DNA of 64,000 bases from Pieris napi. Its lineage: Eukaryota > Arthropoda > Insecta > Lepidoptera > Pieridae. The notes beneath the pieces were generated by a model, which had not been told where the DNA came from, made no database searches, and was given only the letters and a program-made list of their open reading frames with translations. The position numbers were made by a program, and so were the translations under genes. The DNA is taken from assembly GCF_905475465.1 (NCBI RefSeq), contig NC_062246.1, forward strand, positions 5,358,001 to 5,422,000, read 5' to 3'. Positions 11,532 through 24,587 of this stretch are shown in pieces (positions within the stretch are counted from its first letter, which is position 1; the number at the start of each line of letters is the position of its first letter).

Positions 11532-12574
11532 GGGACAATAATAAGAAACGCTCAAAAGTGTAACTTTATTATACATATATGCATAAAAATGATTGTAGAT
11601 TTGGTGCCACCCAGCACTTACATAGCACTTTTTCCCGAATAAGTATGAATTATTATCTCCAGTATTACTATTAAAAGTTAAATAATTAGTAAAATTAAAA
11701 GATAATTATATCCTTATCTATTAAAAATGATGAATATATGTAGAAAAGCTAAAACTTAGGTCACACTTTTTATGGCGGTCGAATAAAAGCAAAACTTTTA
11801 TATCAAAGAATATCTACGATGAAAATCAAGGTCTAGTTACTATAAACCTTGTTACTTACGGTTTAACATTACAAACTAATTAACGAAAGAAATTTATTCG
11901 CTACCAAAGGTTATTACAGCATATACGATATACGCTAAGTTCTTATTAAATTCATCATAAGCATGGTTAAGGGTAAGCTCTTCAACCTCAGCTCTTGAAC
12001 ATGACATTTCATAAAAAATTCACATCCAATTCGCCTTTTATATCCGGAAAGTCACCGAAAACCTCTTCATTTGCCGACGCAAATCATTTCTTGGTCGCTG
12101 ACAATAAATAGATTAAGGCATGTTACAAAAAATGCACAGTACACATTTTATCCTGCCCTCGTTTCGCTCGTAATACAATAATCAAAGGAATATGAGGGGC
12201 TGAGTGGAATCAAACGTCTCCATATGCGACAAGCGATAAAATAAAGTAAGCATTGAAGAAAAATCGGGGTCATATGGGGTGTTAGGTGTTGTTTAACGCT
12301 GCTTCCTTTATAGGATAAGTTTCCGTGTAGATTATACATCTTTCAATATAATATGGATTGGGATATATTAATTATTTTTCCTCTTCCTGCGTCAACGGTG
12401 GCTTGGCAACGCAACTTATATGATACGCGGCAACCGACGGGTCAGAGATAGTTATAATATATTTGATACAAGATGTCAATCAACAGCAATTCAATTCTTC
12501 ATTTTTTTTACAAATTGCTATTTTAATTGTATTTTTATTTATTTATTATATTGGATTAAGTAGGTAGTAAAGAA
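11532..12574. other. AT-rich stretch, nothing recognised
   Basis: No supported feature. Confidence 0.45.
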
Positions 12575-13165
12575 AGAAAAAAAAAAATTGTGCTTGTACT
12601 AGGTGTACACACGTAAGAAGTGAAACTTCTTTATGACCTTATTTTTCGAAAAATGATCTACTATATGCAACTTTACAGAAATTGATTAAATAAAGTTAAA
12701 TTAGATAAAGTTTAACAAAAGGCTTTTATTATCATAGACATGAATACAAATACAATTATTTCATTTTAACTTATTACTGTACTACTATGTAGTAGGTACT
12801 AAGATTATTACAGAATTTCATTAAGTGTAATAGAATTATTAGTATTACTATCATTGTTATCGTTATTATATATTTTTGTTACTAATGGCTTCGAATCTCT
12901 TCGGATCAACCGTGGTAGGGACAAGAAAAAGATGGCGCGTAACCGAAAAATGTGACAAATGTGTGTAAATTTTTTTCCAACGCCGATAAAGAAGTTTGAC
13001 TTCAAAAAGCAACATGGCGCGTAACCTGCTACAAAATTTCTCCCATACGTCGATAAAGAAGTTTCACTTCAAAAGATGGCGCGTAACGGAAAAATGTGAC
13101 GCGTAACGAAAAAATTTTACACTAATTTTTTTTTTCCAACCCCGATAAAAAAGTTTCACTTCAAT
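12575..13165 (+). mobile_element. Palindrome-ended element, copy P2
   Basis: The left end is TAGGTGTACACACGTAAGAA running into the palindrome AAGAAGTGAAACTTCTT. The right part repeats a unit made of GATAAAGAAGTTTSACTTC and GCGCGTAAC several times (about 12934-13160). The internal block from AGAATTTCATTAAGTGTAAT to CAACCGTGGTAGGGACAAG is found again, inverted, at 51.3-51.5 kb. There is no transposase ORF; the 65-codon minus frame at 12808 is a shadow. Confidence 0.75.
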
Positions 13166-14502
13166 AATAAATAACAATTTTATAATAACAGAGAAGATAT
13201 AAAGTCACCATAATTCAGCTTAAGTACCAGAGTGTCAGAAGTTCAGAGGAACTGTCACGCATGAGATAATCTGTGTGAATGGAAAACGCGCCCTCAGCGA
13301 TTGTGACTTTGCAAACCAATCCCCACTCGACAACCAGGCTCACATGATAATGCAAAAAGTAATTTTTATATTAAATCTTGCCGAAACATAAAAGAGATTT
13401 CCTGCCGCGTCTTGCTCTCATGGTGAATGCGCCGCATAAATTAGTTTTCCGGAGATTGTTTGTTTAGTAGATGCTTTTTATATTTCACGTTAACATTTAT
13501 GAGTTTTTCGACGTAGTGAAAACGTTTGTTTGGATATTCAGCGGTACGTAACACAATAATGGGGAACAACAAACTCTCGTTCGTAAATTGCATAAAATAT
13601 GCGCGGATAAATTTTGACGTACAATTTTAATTTCTTAAAATTTCATTTCCTAAATGGTAATATGTAAATTAAGTGAAAGGATGAAATTTTCATTCATATG
13701 TCGGGATCTTTTGGTCGGGCAGTAATTAATTAGAAGCTTAGGTACTACCATTATGGGTTTATGCTAATAGACGGTGGCTAATATCAGAGCCTCAAAGAAC
13801 GTACGGAAACATTAAATTTCAACGGAGCGTACAGGCATGAAGGGTGCTTAATACATTAGATTATGAACCTACCCTTACAACTTAACATATTGTTTCTACA
13901 AACTAAAGATTTAGTAAAAATTACAACGTGAGCATGTGTTGCACATTGTCTTAACGGTCAACGGACTGAGATCTAAGTTAGATTTTGACATATGAGAGTT
14001 GTAGTTTGTGCTCAGTCTCGTTTCTTAATCTTACCTTAGAACAAGGGCGGTCGTACATAGGTTTTCATCGAATTAACATATTTTGTATTAAATTTATTAC
14101 ATTAGGTATATACGTATATATAGTTTAGTTCACGCTATATTCGGAAGTCGATTCTAACTACGTGTTGAAAGGCTAAAAATACTCACAAAGCTATTTATTT
14201 ATTCGTTTTACACTTCGATACCTTAAACATACAGATAAGAAACAGGTTACATAAATTATTGGACAACGGCCTTATCCAAGTGAATTCTTGTAGACAACTC
14301 TGGTATGGAAAGAGAAAAGAAGAATTTCCTATTGAGGGTAAAGTAAAGGGTAAAGCATTGCGTAGCTAAATTAGCAAAAAATTATACAATACAAAACTAA
14401 AATCTTCATATTAATAGGTATAATATTATAGGCTTCATATTAATAAATATTAAAATTAGGTTAATTAATCAGAAATTATAATTATATAAGTAGCTAATTT
14501 CA
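13166..14502. other. Mostly AT-rich, with a diverged LINE-tail-like block
   Basis: The part at 14250-14330 contains GGACAACGGCCTTATC, similar to the segment at 38692-38790, and may be a diverged copy of the same repeat end. Otherwise nothing is recognised. Confidence 0.35.
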
Positions 14503-14791
14503 AGAGCAGTGTTGGCCTTGTGGCTTCAGCGTGCGACTCTCATCCCTGAGGTCGTAGGTATGATCCTCGGCAAATGGACTTTCTTTCCATGTGCGCATTT
14601 AACATTCGCTGGAACGGTGAAGGAAAACATCGTGAGGAACCGGCATGCTTACGACCCAAAAAGTCAACGGCGTGCGTCAGGCACAGGAGGCTGATCACCT
14701 ACTTGCCTATTAGATTAACTAATGATAATGAAACAGAAACGTAAATTTGAGGCACAGACCTAAAAAGGTTGTAGCGCCACTGATTTTTTTT
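14503..14791 (+). mobile_element. tRNA-derived SINE (family 1), near-full copy
   Basis: It has GAGCAGTGTTGGCCTTGTGG, GCGTGCGACTCTCATCCC, a B-box region damaged at GTAGGTATGATCCTC, then AACGGTGAAGGAAAACATCG, GGCACAGGAGGCTGATCACC and GGTTGTAGCGCCACTGATTT with a T-run at the end. Confidence 0.9.
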
Positions 14792-15261
14792 AAGGTAGAA
14801 AAGATATACTCAATAAGAATGTTCTTAAATGAATTAAAAAACACGTCAATTCGGGGAATTATTTGTCAGACACACTATAAAAATTGCGGTTCAATACTAT
14901 ACCTATATATAGCCTTGAAGATGAAACATCCCATTTTAGCATAATTTAGTTGCAGCTGATATGCAATTAGGTGAGCCTATTGAAACTATGTAGTCAAATT
15001 TATGCACGGGTATTGAATGCATAGTCATACACACATAAAGGGCCTTCTACACGTGCGCATTATCGGCTTAAATTTCATAGGATACATTTGTTTTGTTATT
15101 AAACTTATGCGCTGGTTAATACGGAGAACAAAACGTCTGATATTATAATGATTGATTACATACATTTCTTTTAATAATATATATAATCGACTTCAAAATG
15201 CACTCAAACCATTTAAAAAAATATTTTTTATTTGTATTGATTGGCCCGAGTATTGTTAGTT
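14792..15261. other. AT-rich spacer between two SINE copies
   Basis: No supported feature. Confidence 0.45.
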
Positions 15262-15431
15262 ACAGCCTTGGCTGTGCACCATTGGACTTACTGTTTATCT
15301 AACACTCGCTCGTTCGGTGAAGGAAAAGATCGTGAGGAAGCCGGCATGTCTCAAATCCGAAAATCGATATGTGATCAAAGAAACGGATGTAATCTGACCA
15401 AAACCCATGCAGGGTTGTAGCGCCACTAGAT
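15262..15431 (+). mobile_element. tRNA-derived SINE (family 1), partial and diverged
   Basis: The tRNA-like head is missing. The copy begins near GGCTGTGCACCATTGGACTT and has CGGTGAAGGAAAAGATCGTG and GGGTTGTAGCGCCACTAG. The body is shortened by a deletion around the GATCACC block. Confidence 0.8.
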
Positions 15432-15611
15432 TATTATTAATGCAGTACCGTGTATTATTCAGATAATTAATTATATTCAGATTAAATGCAGGGTATGAAG
15501 ATCTGTTTAAGAAACATTTTGGAATTTGGAGCCAAGTCTTAGTCAAATATGTATGTATTCATCGATTTCGTAGCACAATCCTAGTGCTTCGGAAAGATCA
15601 TGAAATCAGAT

Positions 15612-15945
15612 TTTTGAAGTGAAAACTTCTTTAGCGGCGTTGTACACTTTTTTTGGAATGGGTGAAAAATGTTAAACTCGCGTCAGGACACGTGACCTGA
15701 TCGAAAATTCGTAAGACGGATGGAAAGTAGACAGCTGGCGCGGCGTATTTAATCTAATATAAATTGTCATGTTTTTGTACGATAGCGAAATAAATAAATA
15801 TTGTATTCTACCACGTAAATGATATTACTTTTATACTGATAATTAAAGCAATTCGTGCAAAATTATTCCCTTACCATTCCAACATATCAAAAATGCACAA
15901 CGATAATATTCAAGTTTTCACTTCTGCCGGCACTCCCGGATTGCA
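15612..15945 (-). mobile_element. Palindrome-ended element, copy P3 (diverged)
   Basis: One end is TTTTTGAAGTGAAAACTTCTTT followed by AGCGGCGTTG, matching the right-end unit of P2 in inverted orientation. The other end is near AAGTTTTCACTTCTGCCGGC. The interior is diverged. Boundaries are approximate. Confidence 0.45.
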
Positions 15946-18900
15946 ACCCGTCGTTTTTTTTATTGAAAGAGATTGATTTAAGTCTTTATATAAACATTTT
16001 GGCAACTTAAATCATTTTAGAAAAACTAACAAAATTAATAAATTTAAAAAACATAGGTTAGATTTTAGGACCAAATAGGTTTTATATATAAAAATAAATG
16101 TATTAATTTGTTCTATGAATGAATAAAGACTCGCATACCACGGGACGTGGTCCTGACACATTGCTACATCTGTTGAACATTTTTTCATTTTTAACAAAGT
16201 TAATTCGCCTATTCCATATAAATGGTAGCCATGGAAACAAACACGGTATTTTAGTCAACGTTTTATAAGGCCCGTCTGAATTTAACTTTGAAATTTCTGT
16301 ATAATAAGGCCGGAATAGTTTAAGCAAAACAGTGTAAAAGAGCTTTAGGGAAGTGAGGGTCGGGGCGAGAGGGGACAGGGCACCGCGTGCGAGTTAAATT
16401 GAGCACCGCCCAGACTCATTTCCTTGATCCGCCATTGTACGCTACTCACAATACAAAACATTTTTTTACGAATTTCGAAAAAGTGCTTTGAATTTTTTCC
16501 AATCTTCGCTTCCATTCAGCTCGTAAAGTTAATGTCTCGCAATAGCGTGGGCGGGGCCGTATGGAAATCTCTGCTTGGATATAAAGGCTTCTAAGATAGA
16601 GGACAGTCATCGTAATGAGACCATAATTTATGCTGTAGACTTAAGGTTTCTCTTATTATGTTTATAAATAGAATAAGAAGATTTTGTTCACAACTTCTTC
16701 TTCAGTCGCATTCTTCATTTTCAAAGAGAAAAAGGATTTTTTTTTCATCTCTCATTATACTTTTTTATTTTTTATTATTGTTATTATGTGTGTTTGTGTG
16801 TTTTTGTTAGTAATAAATGTTATGTCTATGTCTAAAAAAACAAAATATTACATCTAAATGTGAATGATATTGAACACAAATAAAAGTCTTTAGAAAAATT
16901 TTAAACGAAAAGTCAGAAATCTCAGGTCAGCTTTGAGACATTTTAATGGAAAATTCGATTTTTGATGAAGATCAAATTGAGTCTTTGATGTCGGATGGCC
17001 GCTACCAAAATACAAAGTAGTATCGATGTTACTTACTTTAGTTGTAGGATCGTTGATTTAATATTAATAACAAGGCAAAATTGTAGATATACATACAACA
17101 AAATTCAGAATAATTAAAGTTATTTGTTAAGCCACATAGGAGGTAGGTATTGCTTATTGGTGAGAAATCACTACACTATTTTCATGCTGCCTTAGTGTTG
17201 TATTTGATGAAAAGATAAATGTGTTCGTATTAAAAATAAATATTACTAATTTATACTTGTTGCCTTGGATGAACTGGAGAAACGATACGTGGCTTCAATC
17301 GAGTACACAGGATAATATATAATTAGACACAAGAGATTATTTTTTATTATTACAGAATACTTGCTAACGCGTAACCCGACACATAATTCGACACACATGT
17401 AACTTTAGCTGTACTCATGCTAACAATTGCGGAGTTTTTAGGAAATGAAATGCTGTTTTATCGAAGTATAGTGGTATTAGTCTGGTAACTTTGACGGGCT
17501 AAATGTCCTTAAAAATATTGTGATTTGTATGAATTTTGGCATCATGTCTTGACGTACGATGAACACAGCTAGTAATCTAGTTTAGAGAATTCACACATTA
17601 AATGTTGACTAAGCATAGCCTATAAAATCGTTTATTACGACTTTAAATTTAAGAAGAGATTTAAGGGATAGCGTTTAAAAAGTATGAAAATGTCATAAAC
17701 ATAATCACCTTATAATCGCAGTCATAAAGAATGCTAAATGCGACATAAAACTCACTTAATTTTATCTTCGTGATAATTAGGCAAGTAACTCTTTAAGGAC
17801 GAACATTAGTCATTTAAATCCGCGTAGGAAATTGCTGTATTATATTAATTAATGGTCCTACGAATAATTCTAATTGCTGTTATGTGTCTTGGGATTAGAA
17901 CCTTCTGGGTCAACTTTGATTCAGTACTGTCATTGTTACAACTTGATAAAATTCTTAATAGCATAAATCTATTGTATACTTCAATTGGAATAAAGCTATA
18001 CCATTTTAGTAGATAAATAATCCATACCATGATGGCTCTGTAGGTATATATTCAATAAATAATACATAATGTGTTCACCAGGGTTTCTATACAATAGACT
18101 ACAATGATAACGTGGAGAATTATGCGATATATGACTTAATACCTTTTAAGAAAATTGACCAGGAAAATTGTATTTTGGAAAAATTTAATAGCTGTTGCAA
18201 TTTGTATCTATAACTTTAACATAATCAATTATCATGCTTTATTTATTATAGTTATCTTTGATTCATGAGTTAATTTTTTTTACTATAATAGTATTATAAT
18301 ATTGAAATGAATGTTGAAGCTTGGTAGACGGAAAAATTGTGATCAATTTGTGTTACACCGTCACATAAATTTCTGTATTTCTATAAATAAAATAAACGAA
18401 TTGGGACTTAAAAATTTAGAAATGTTAAAGCTTGTTTCACAAAATAAGTTAAAACGTTTTTTAAAACTAAAAGAAAACAAAATGAAATACTGAAGTATCT
18501 TTCACGGGAAAAATAAAGGCTATATTTCATCTATGTGTGCTTACCACGGCGTGATTAATCCTGCTACGATGGATCCTGTGACGTAAATCACTGTTTTCGC
18601 TTTTGTAAGCGCCTGATTAAGTACTATTTTTGTAGTGACTACTACAGCTGAGTTTTGCCTTTCAATTTGTGTTATTCAACAAAACTAAACAAAAATTTCA
18701 GTTATATAAAATAATTAATGAAAATGCATACGCAAATTGTCACATCTATTGTTGTGCTTACAATTTTTCCGTAAATTATATCGACATGTTTATTATTAAT
18801 TAAACCTTAAAAAAAATATACTGCACACATTTTCAATACACTTTATCGTATTATATTTTTTTTATATTTCATAGTTGATTTATCTGGTTAGCGCTGCGCC

Positions 18901-18966
18901 TTTTTAAGATCTCATGTCATTTTCACACGTGTATATCCTTTTTCAAACAAATTATTATAATTGTTT
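15946..18966. other. AT-rich stretch with a GC-rich island at 16.35 kb
   Basis: A G-rich segment at about 16345-16440 (AGGGTCGGGGCGAGAGGGGA) and a second at about 16545-16600 with GGGCGGGGCC before GATATAAAGG stand out. They could be a conserved non-coding or promoter-like block, but no ORF follows and I have no second line of evidence. The rest shows nothing. Minus frames at 16012-16327 and 17845-18030 look like chance. Confidence 0.3.
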
Positions 18967-19317
18967 AACTGTCCTCATAGCCTAGCGGTCTTATTAAGTG
19001 GCAGCTAGGTGAGGGGTACCGGGTTCGATTCCCGGTTCGAGGGCAAGTTTTAATTTAATTTAAAAATTTGTTCTCGGCCTTTGGGAGGGTTGTGCGGCAC
19101 CAGGCGAGTGCTTAAACCTTACATGGAGGGCACGGTCGAATTTCTAAGGCAAGAAGTGAGTATGCTACCTAAGAAAAGAGACTGTGAAACTTAGCAATAC
19201 GTTCTAGGCCGAGGATGGCAATTACAAGTGCGTATTATAAAAAATCTTATACTTGACGCTGGCTAATGCACAAACCGTGCCAGAGCCATAAAAAAATAAA
19301 AAATAAACTGTCCTCAT
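18967..19317 (+). mobile_element. tRNA-derived SINE (family 2) with 12-bp TSD
   Basis: The element at 18979-19305 lies between two copies of AACTGTCCTCAT (18967-18978 and 19306-19317). It opens with an A box (AGCCTAGCGGTC) and a B box (GGGTTCGATTCCC), 35-40 bp apart as in a tRNA gene. A non-tRNA body follows (TTCTCGGCCTTTGGGAGGG, GGCAAGAAGTGAGTATGC, TATACTTGACGCTGGC), and the end is an A-rich tail, ATAAAAAAATAAAAAATAA. The head is unrelated to family 1. The perfect duplication proves insertion by target-primed reverse transcription and suggests a fairly recent event. Confidence 0.95.
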
Positions 19318-19824
19318 TTTAGCTTGTGTAATGTTTAAGAGCATAATAAAAATAAATAAATAAAAAGCAGCCGATATTCTTTACAACTAGCATTACAGCA
19401 CCATCAAAGTTCCATCCGTCCATCGTAGGCCGTTAAAGACAAGCAAATGTGTATATTTTAGACGGGATAACACCGTAACCTACCTAACTTCCAGGTAAGT
19501 AACAGTCAAGCACCTAAGAGATAAAAATTGTGTATTACAAGCACATTCGTACAACAAATTCCATTCAACTTTCAAAACCTAATATGCATTGTTTAAAACT
19601 TTAAATAAGCAAGGCAGACGTTTGAATAAATCGAAATCTCAAATAACTTTTGATAGAAGGTAGACGTCGCATGTGGAATGGCGTAGCAGGTATCTAATAA
19701 ATCACCTAGGTTATCGACTGGGGAGCATGTGCAAAGCTCGAACTTATAGACTGATTGAACAGGGCGTTAAATTACGCATAGATATCTTGTTACTCGACGA
19801 GAGACTTATAATAATAGTCGATAT

Positions 19825-20126
19825 TAATATTGTATTGTCTTTTATTGACATAACTTTCACACATTTAATAATAAAACAATTTTTTGACACCGTGAGCCAT
19901 TTCTGCCAAAACCCTCCATCTTTTAGTCGATACCAACTCCGGGGAAATAAATACAGATAATGCAACTTTTTCTACAGCTGTGATACTTTTTGACATTCAA
20001 CACCTTTGACTTTTTGTCTTCAGTAAAGCACGCGAAACGACGGTTAAATTTAAAATTATGAAAAATAATTGTAAATACATAACTTCAATCCGGTAAAACA
20101 TTGTTTTATTATCATACCTAATATTG
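19825..20126 (+). mobile_element. Penelope-like element fragment with inverted 3' end, copy 1
   Basis: The plus arm (about 19886-20118) is the PLE 3' end: the last 24 codons of the protein (DTVSHFCQNPPSFSRYQLRG then NKYR and a stop), followed by the 3' untranslated region to ATCCGGTAAAACATTG. In front of it, 19833-19885 is an inverted copy of the PLE 3' terminus (TATTGTCTTTTATTGACATA). TAATATTG at 19825-19832 and 20119-20126 is the likely target-site duplication, but it is short and AT-rich. The 95-codon frame at 19673 owes its C-terminus to this element. Confidence 0.85.
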
Positions 20127-22605
20127 CCGAAAAATATAAAGTAATTTAAAAAAAGATAAGAAATACTTTGGTGTATAAGTGTTACTTGAAAATTTTTCAC
20201 CATGAAGGTTTTATGTAATTTCAAACGATTACTATAGAACGGCAATTTCAAATGATAATCTTTGCTATAATGACAAAGAAGTAAAGGGTAAGTACAAAAG
20301 TACAAAAGTTTTGAAAATAGAACACAAAATAAAAAATCTGACATGAATTCAATAATTTATTGTAAAAATATACAGTATCTTAGAAGTATTGTGTTAGTGT
20401 TAATACGGTTCGTTCGAGCGAAATTATATTAATTCATTTTTAAATGCCATTTTCGGCCAATTTTAGACAATTTGTTTGAGAATTATATTTGTGCTTAAAA
20501 ACCATTTTCATTACACACATTAAAATACAACAGAATAATTCGTGCTCTTTATAATCCAGCTTCTGTTCTTCATCTCAAAATTGAAACCACAGGTCTATAG
20601 AATTCCAACCTCTTTAGTGAATTGAAAATCAATTTGATCAGACCTCGAATTGTTAATGAATAGTTTAGATGTAAGATGTTTAAATTATTGGTGAACGTTA
20701 TTAAATTTAGAATGTAAGTTTGTTTTAACTTAAATTCAATTATATTAGTTGTTATTAAGTCTATATAAACGTATAGTACTTGACGTAGTAGGAAAAAAAT
20801 CTTATAACAAAGTTGCGAATAGGTCTTATTTGTTATTAAACTTTTTTAATAAGGAGTCTAACTCTTAGGTAATCTTCATTCTTTTATCTCATGTACTTCA
20901 ATGTGTAATAGATAATTATCATCGGATAATTTAAAAACAATTGAATTTAAACGGAACTAAAGAATATAGACAGTATAAGAGAAAAAGAATTTTCCTGTCA
21001 AACAAAAGTTTAATAAATCCAAATGTATTATCAAATTACATTCGGTCACGTTCCATCAAATATCTCAGTCGTAACTTACGTATTAAAAATGGAATGCTTT
21101 ATTACCAGCTGATACCCACAACTTCGTCTTTGTGGACTGTGAATAATTTGTTTCATAATTTTCAATATATAACCCGCGGTTTCACAGTTAATTTTAGGTT
21201 ATTTATTAATCCAAGAAAATAATAAAACAGTTGCATTAGGAACTGTGACCTCGATAATAGCATACACACAATATTTACGATATAATATATACCTTCATAC
21301 AAAAAAACAAAAGAACTTTATGAATTAAATGTTAACAGAATGCCCATTATCTCATAACTATTCTACTAAACACTGCTGTCATGAGATTGACAAAGTATAA
21401 GAAATAATTAAAAATTATAGTCATATGCTTAGCCACCAGGGGCGCTGTGAGCTGGTCTAAGATCTGTATATTAAGATTTTCGTTTCCAAGCGTTTTAAGG
21501 ATATTTTGGTGTCGGTTGCTATATAAGCAAAAATAAATCCATTTTGGCTAAAGGTAATATATGCTAAAATATAATATGCAGTGTGCCACCGATACAGCCT
21601 TAATTTGATTTAAGACCTACTGGTCGGTGTGTGTTGATATAGCCTTATTGTCACTGTATGTTTATTGATATAGATATTCCTCAATAAGGTACGCAGAATA
21701 TTTGTCTGAGATATGTTGTTAATGCTTGGATATTTCTTCATAAGTTTTTGTATCTGAAGCATTACACATACATTTCTGTTAAAAATATTTAATGTTAACA
21801 GACATATCGTCTCCACTTTATCTGTATACGAGGCATCATATTTGACTGGTAATTTGGAAGATTATGTTAAATCTATCTTGAGTTTACGATGCGTGAATAA
21901 AGGTATTTTTATCTTCGTTTTGTTCTTTTATACCCTATATCGGTGGCTTTGGGAGTGAATGAACGATTTATATTAGTAAGTCTTAAAGGTTATTCAACTA
22001 AATCTATATCCATCCAAATGAAAACCGAACTGAGGACCTACTCGTTGAATCATGTTGTTAACCACTAAGCCATGGAGGTGGCTTGTCTATTTAGTAATAA
22101 TAGAGGTTTTCCTTAGCTGCATAATATATAATGTAATCAAAATTTTTTACACTAATTAATTACATCATAACAAAAATAGTAAAAACGTAATTACACAATA
22201 TTATTTCTCTCGCAAGAGCTTGTAGCTACAATATTGAAACTTGCAATTTGCTTAAGTAAAAATATCCCCAGGCTAATTCAATTAATTACTTCAAATTGCT
22301 GGTTTCACGCTCAGATTAAACACGAAAAAACACCATCAAATCAACACCCTATCAATTTGAAAAAATTGGTTAAAGTTTAATTAAAGTGTTATCTAAAATA
22401 TAAGGTAATTACGTTAATTACTAAGTCGATTCCAACTCTTTACGAGCGCTCGTCGGCCACGATAGCGTCTCTAATTGTCGAATAAAAAAGGATTACGGCT
22501 AATCCTTGTTTAATAAAAATGTTAATCATGAGATTTCCCGTCGCAATATGCAAATGTTATGGCCACCCCGTTCGCGATTGACGAGCTGCGCTAATATACT
22601 GTCAC
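20127..22605. other. AT-rich stretch, weak tRNA-like remnant at 22.05 kb
   Basis: On the minus strand 22020-22085 reads CCATGGCTTAGTGGTTAAC followed by a B-box-like AGTTCGGTTTTC, perhaps a worn SINE head. Frames at 19997, 20941 and 21610 have no recognisable features. Confidence 0.3.
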
Positions 22606-23236
22606 AGGTGATATCAGACGGTTCATTTTTTGTTCATTTTCACCTTTCATTCGGTACATTTCACTCGAAATGAAATGTCTGAACAAAAAATTAAACACGA
22701 GTGCCGAATGAATTCATTAGTGAACCGATCCAACAGTGTTGGATATTGGCATCCGGTATCTTTCATTCCCACTCCGAATGAACGAGAAATGAACGGTCTG
22801 AACACTGAGAGAACGTTCATTCGGATTCGGCCATTTTGTTTCGAGTCCTGTAGCCGACGGACATCACGTTGTCGACGAAGTTATAACTTTTTTTTCTGTG
22901 TGTTATTATATTGTTTTCATGCGGCAAAATGGTGTTCAAGTGGAACGATCAAAATAAATTACTTTTTTTTTAAAATAAATTTCTTCTTTCAATCCATGGT
23001 CGCACCCACCACCGTCGACGTTTTCTTTGCTTCTTTTTTGTCAACTCTTTGATTAAATGATCACAAATTAAACTAATTCCAAGACGTACGACTTCATTCG
23101 ATGACATATTTAAAAGAAAGAACAATGAATGTTCATTTCTGTATCATTTCGTCTAAGCCGTGTGAACATAGAATGAAAAAAACTGAAGCATTCACTCGAG
23201 TGAACAATCATCCGAGTGAACCGTCTGATATCACCT
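22606..23236. mobile_element. Non-autonomous DNA element, 631 bp, 20-bp perfect TIRs
   Basis: AGGTGATATCAGACGGTTCA at 22606-22625 is exactly the reverse complement of 23217-23236. The interior is studded with short motifs of the type TTCATTCGG and GAATGAAC on both strands. A 14-bp palindrome TTCACTCGAGTGAA lies at 23191-23204. I see no clear target-site duplication, so the superfamily is open. The 140-codon frame at 22630-23052 has no transposase features and is most likely chance reading of these repeats. Confidence 0.88.
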
Positions 23237-24587
23237 TAATGATTCTAATTTTGTTGCATTCATTCTAATGTAAATGCGGAAATAAGGAGGAAAAGCGTAT
23301 GTTTTGTAAAAATTTCAGGTATACTACAATTACTCTCATAAAAATTATTCAATACATTTAATTGGGTATTACTTAGTTATATGTATTGAATAGGTTTTAT
23401 TGTTTTCTTTCTCTTTGTTTGAATCTTTTTGTAGGTAAATATTATGTATTCCATCTTTGGCTGTTTTTTTAGTGTAATTGTTCATTATATATATATTTTG
23501 TTTGCAATAAAATAATTAGATGACCACCGATTGAAATGCCTGAACAAATCTTTATAAATTATGTCTAAAATCCTCGATCACGTCAGTTTTCTAACATTAA
23601 TCTGCAATATACTCGGTCCAGTCAATATATATAGTCTTTTAAGGAACTACCTAATAATACGAATGTATTTGCATTAGAAAATAAAATATTTATATTATAT
23701 GAAAAAGAGTGGTTCACATTCATATACTATGTCTACATCAATGTATATCAGTTTTTATAATTAGAAAATAGCCTTATATTGGAATATTCAATTGTTCAAA
23801 ATCCTATAAAAATAGATTCTTTCAACAAGTTATTTGCTTATGGAATTTTCTTGCGATATTTTGATTATCGTTAGTTAAATTTATTTATTAAAGTGCATGA
23901 CATAATCAATTTTCTGTAGTATAAGTTACAATCTATATTTTTTAAAATACATGGCAATAACGGTAAACATAAATTTTCCATATAAAAAAAATACCATAAA
24001 AATATAACTTCCAACTACAAAATTTTAATTTTTTACTAGTCATTCCTTATTTTAAAATACTTATTCCCTTAATGATGCGGAATGCTTTCTCAAAAAGGCC
24101 ATTTATCAGGCCACTACTGAATATATCAAGTTCTGAATTAGAAGCCCGACATAAATATACATACCATTTATTACTAGTATAATTGCTTGTGAGGGCATTT
24201 AATTTTTTTTATCATGCTATATTTACTAAAGAGTATAATTATATTATATTGAGTAATATTAGGAATATGGAGAGTTTACTCAAAGCCCCTTAAAAATATT
24301 AAGGTAAAAAGGTGTATCCGTTGTACAAATGGTCACATCATTAAGGAGAAAATTCTCAGGGATTATAAAAGGGCCTACGGTTTGGGAGAGCGCGTAATTT
24401 TTAAACCGTGGTTTTACGATCTGCATACGCAACTTATAGTGATGTACTGTTTCTTTATTGCTTATATCGATACAATCCCCAAGAAGCCTGATTTTATAGA
24501 AAACTAAGTTTAACTCATTCAGCATATTACTACTATCAATTTACTTCTTGTCTTGTAAACTGTCTATCGATAAGTTATATCCTAATT
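23237..24587. other. AT-rich stretch, nothing recognised
   Basis: No supported feature. The minus frame at 24280-24525 is not recognised. Confidence 0.45.

Noticed and set aside
18979..19052. A genuine tRNA gene
   Set aside because: A and B boxes are good, but the sequence continues into a SINE body and an A-rich tail between target-site duplications, and the tRNA 5' strand is missing.
22630..23052. 140-codon frame inside the 631-bp TIR element, considered as a transposase
   Set aside because: The residues lack any DDE/D or zinc-finger pattern and mostly read the repeated GAATGAAC motifs.
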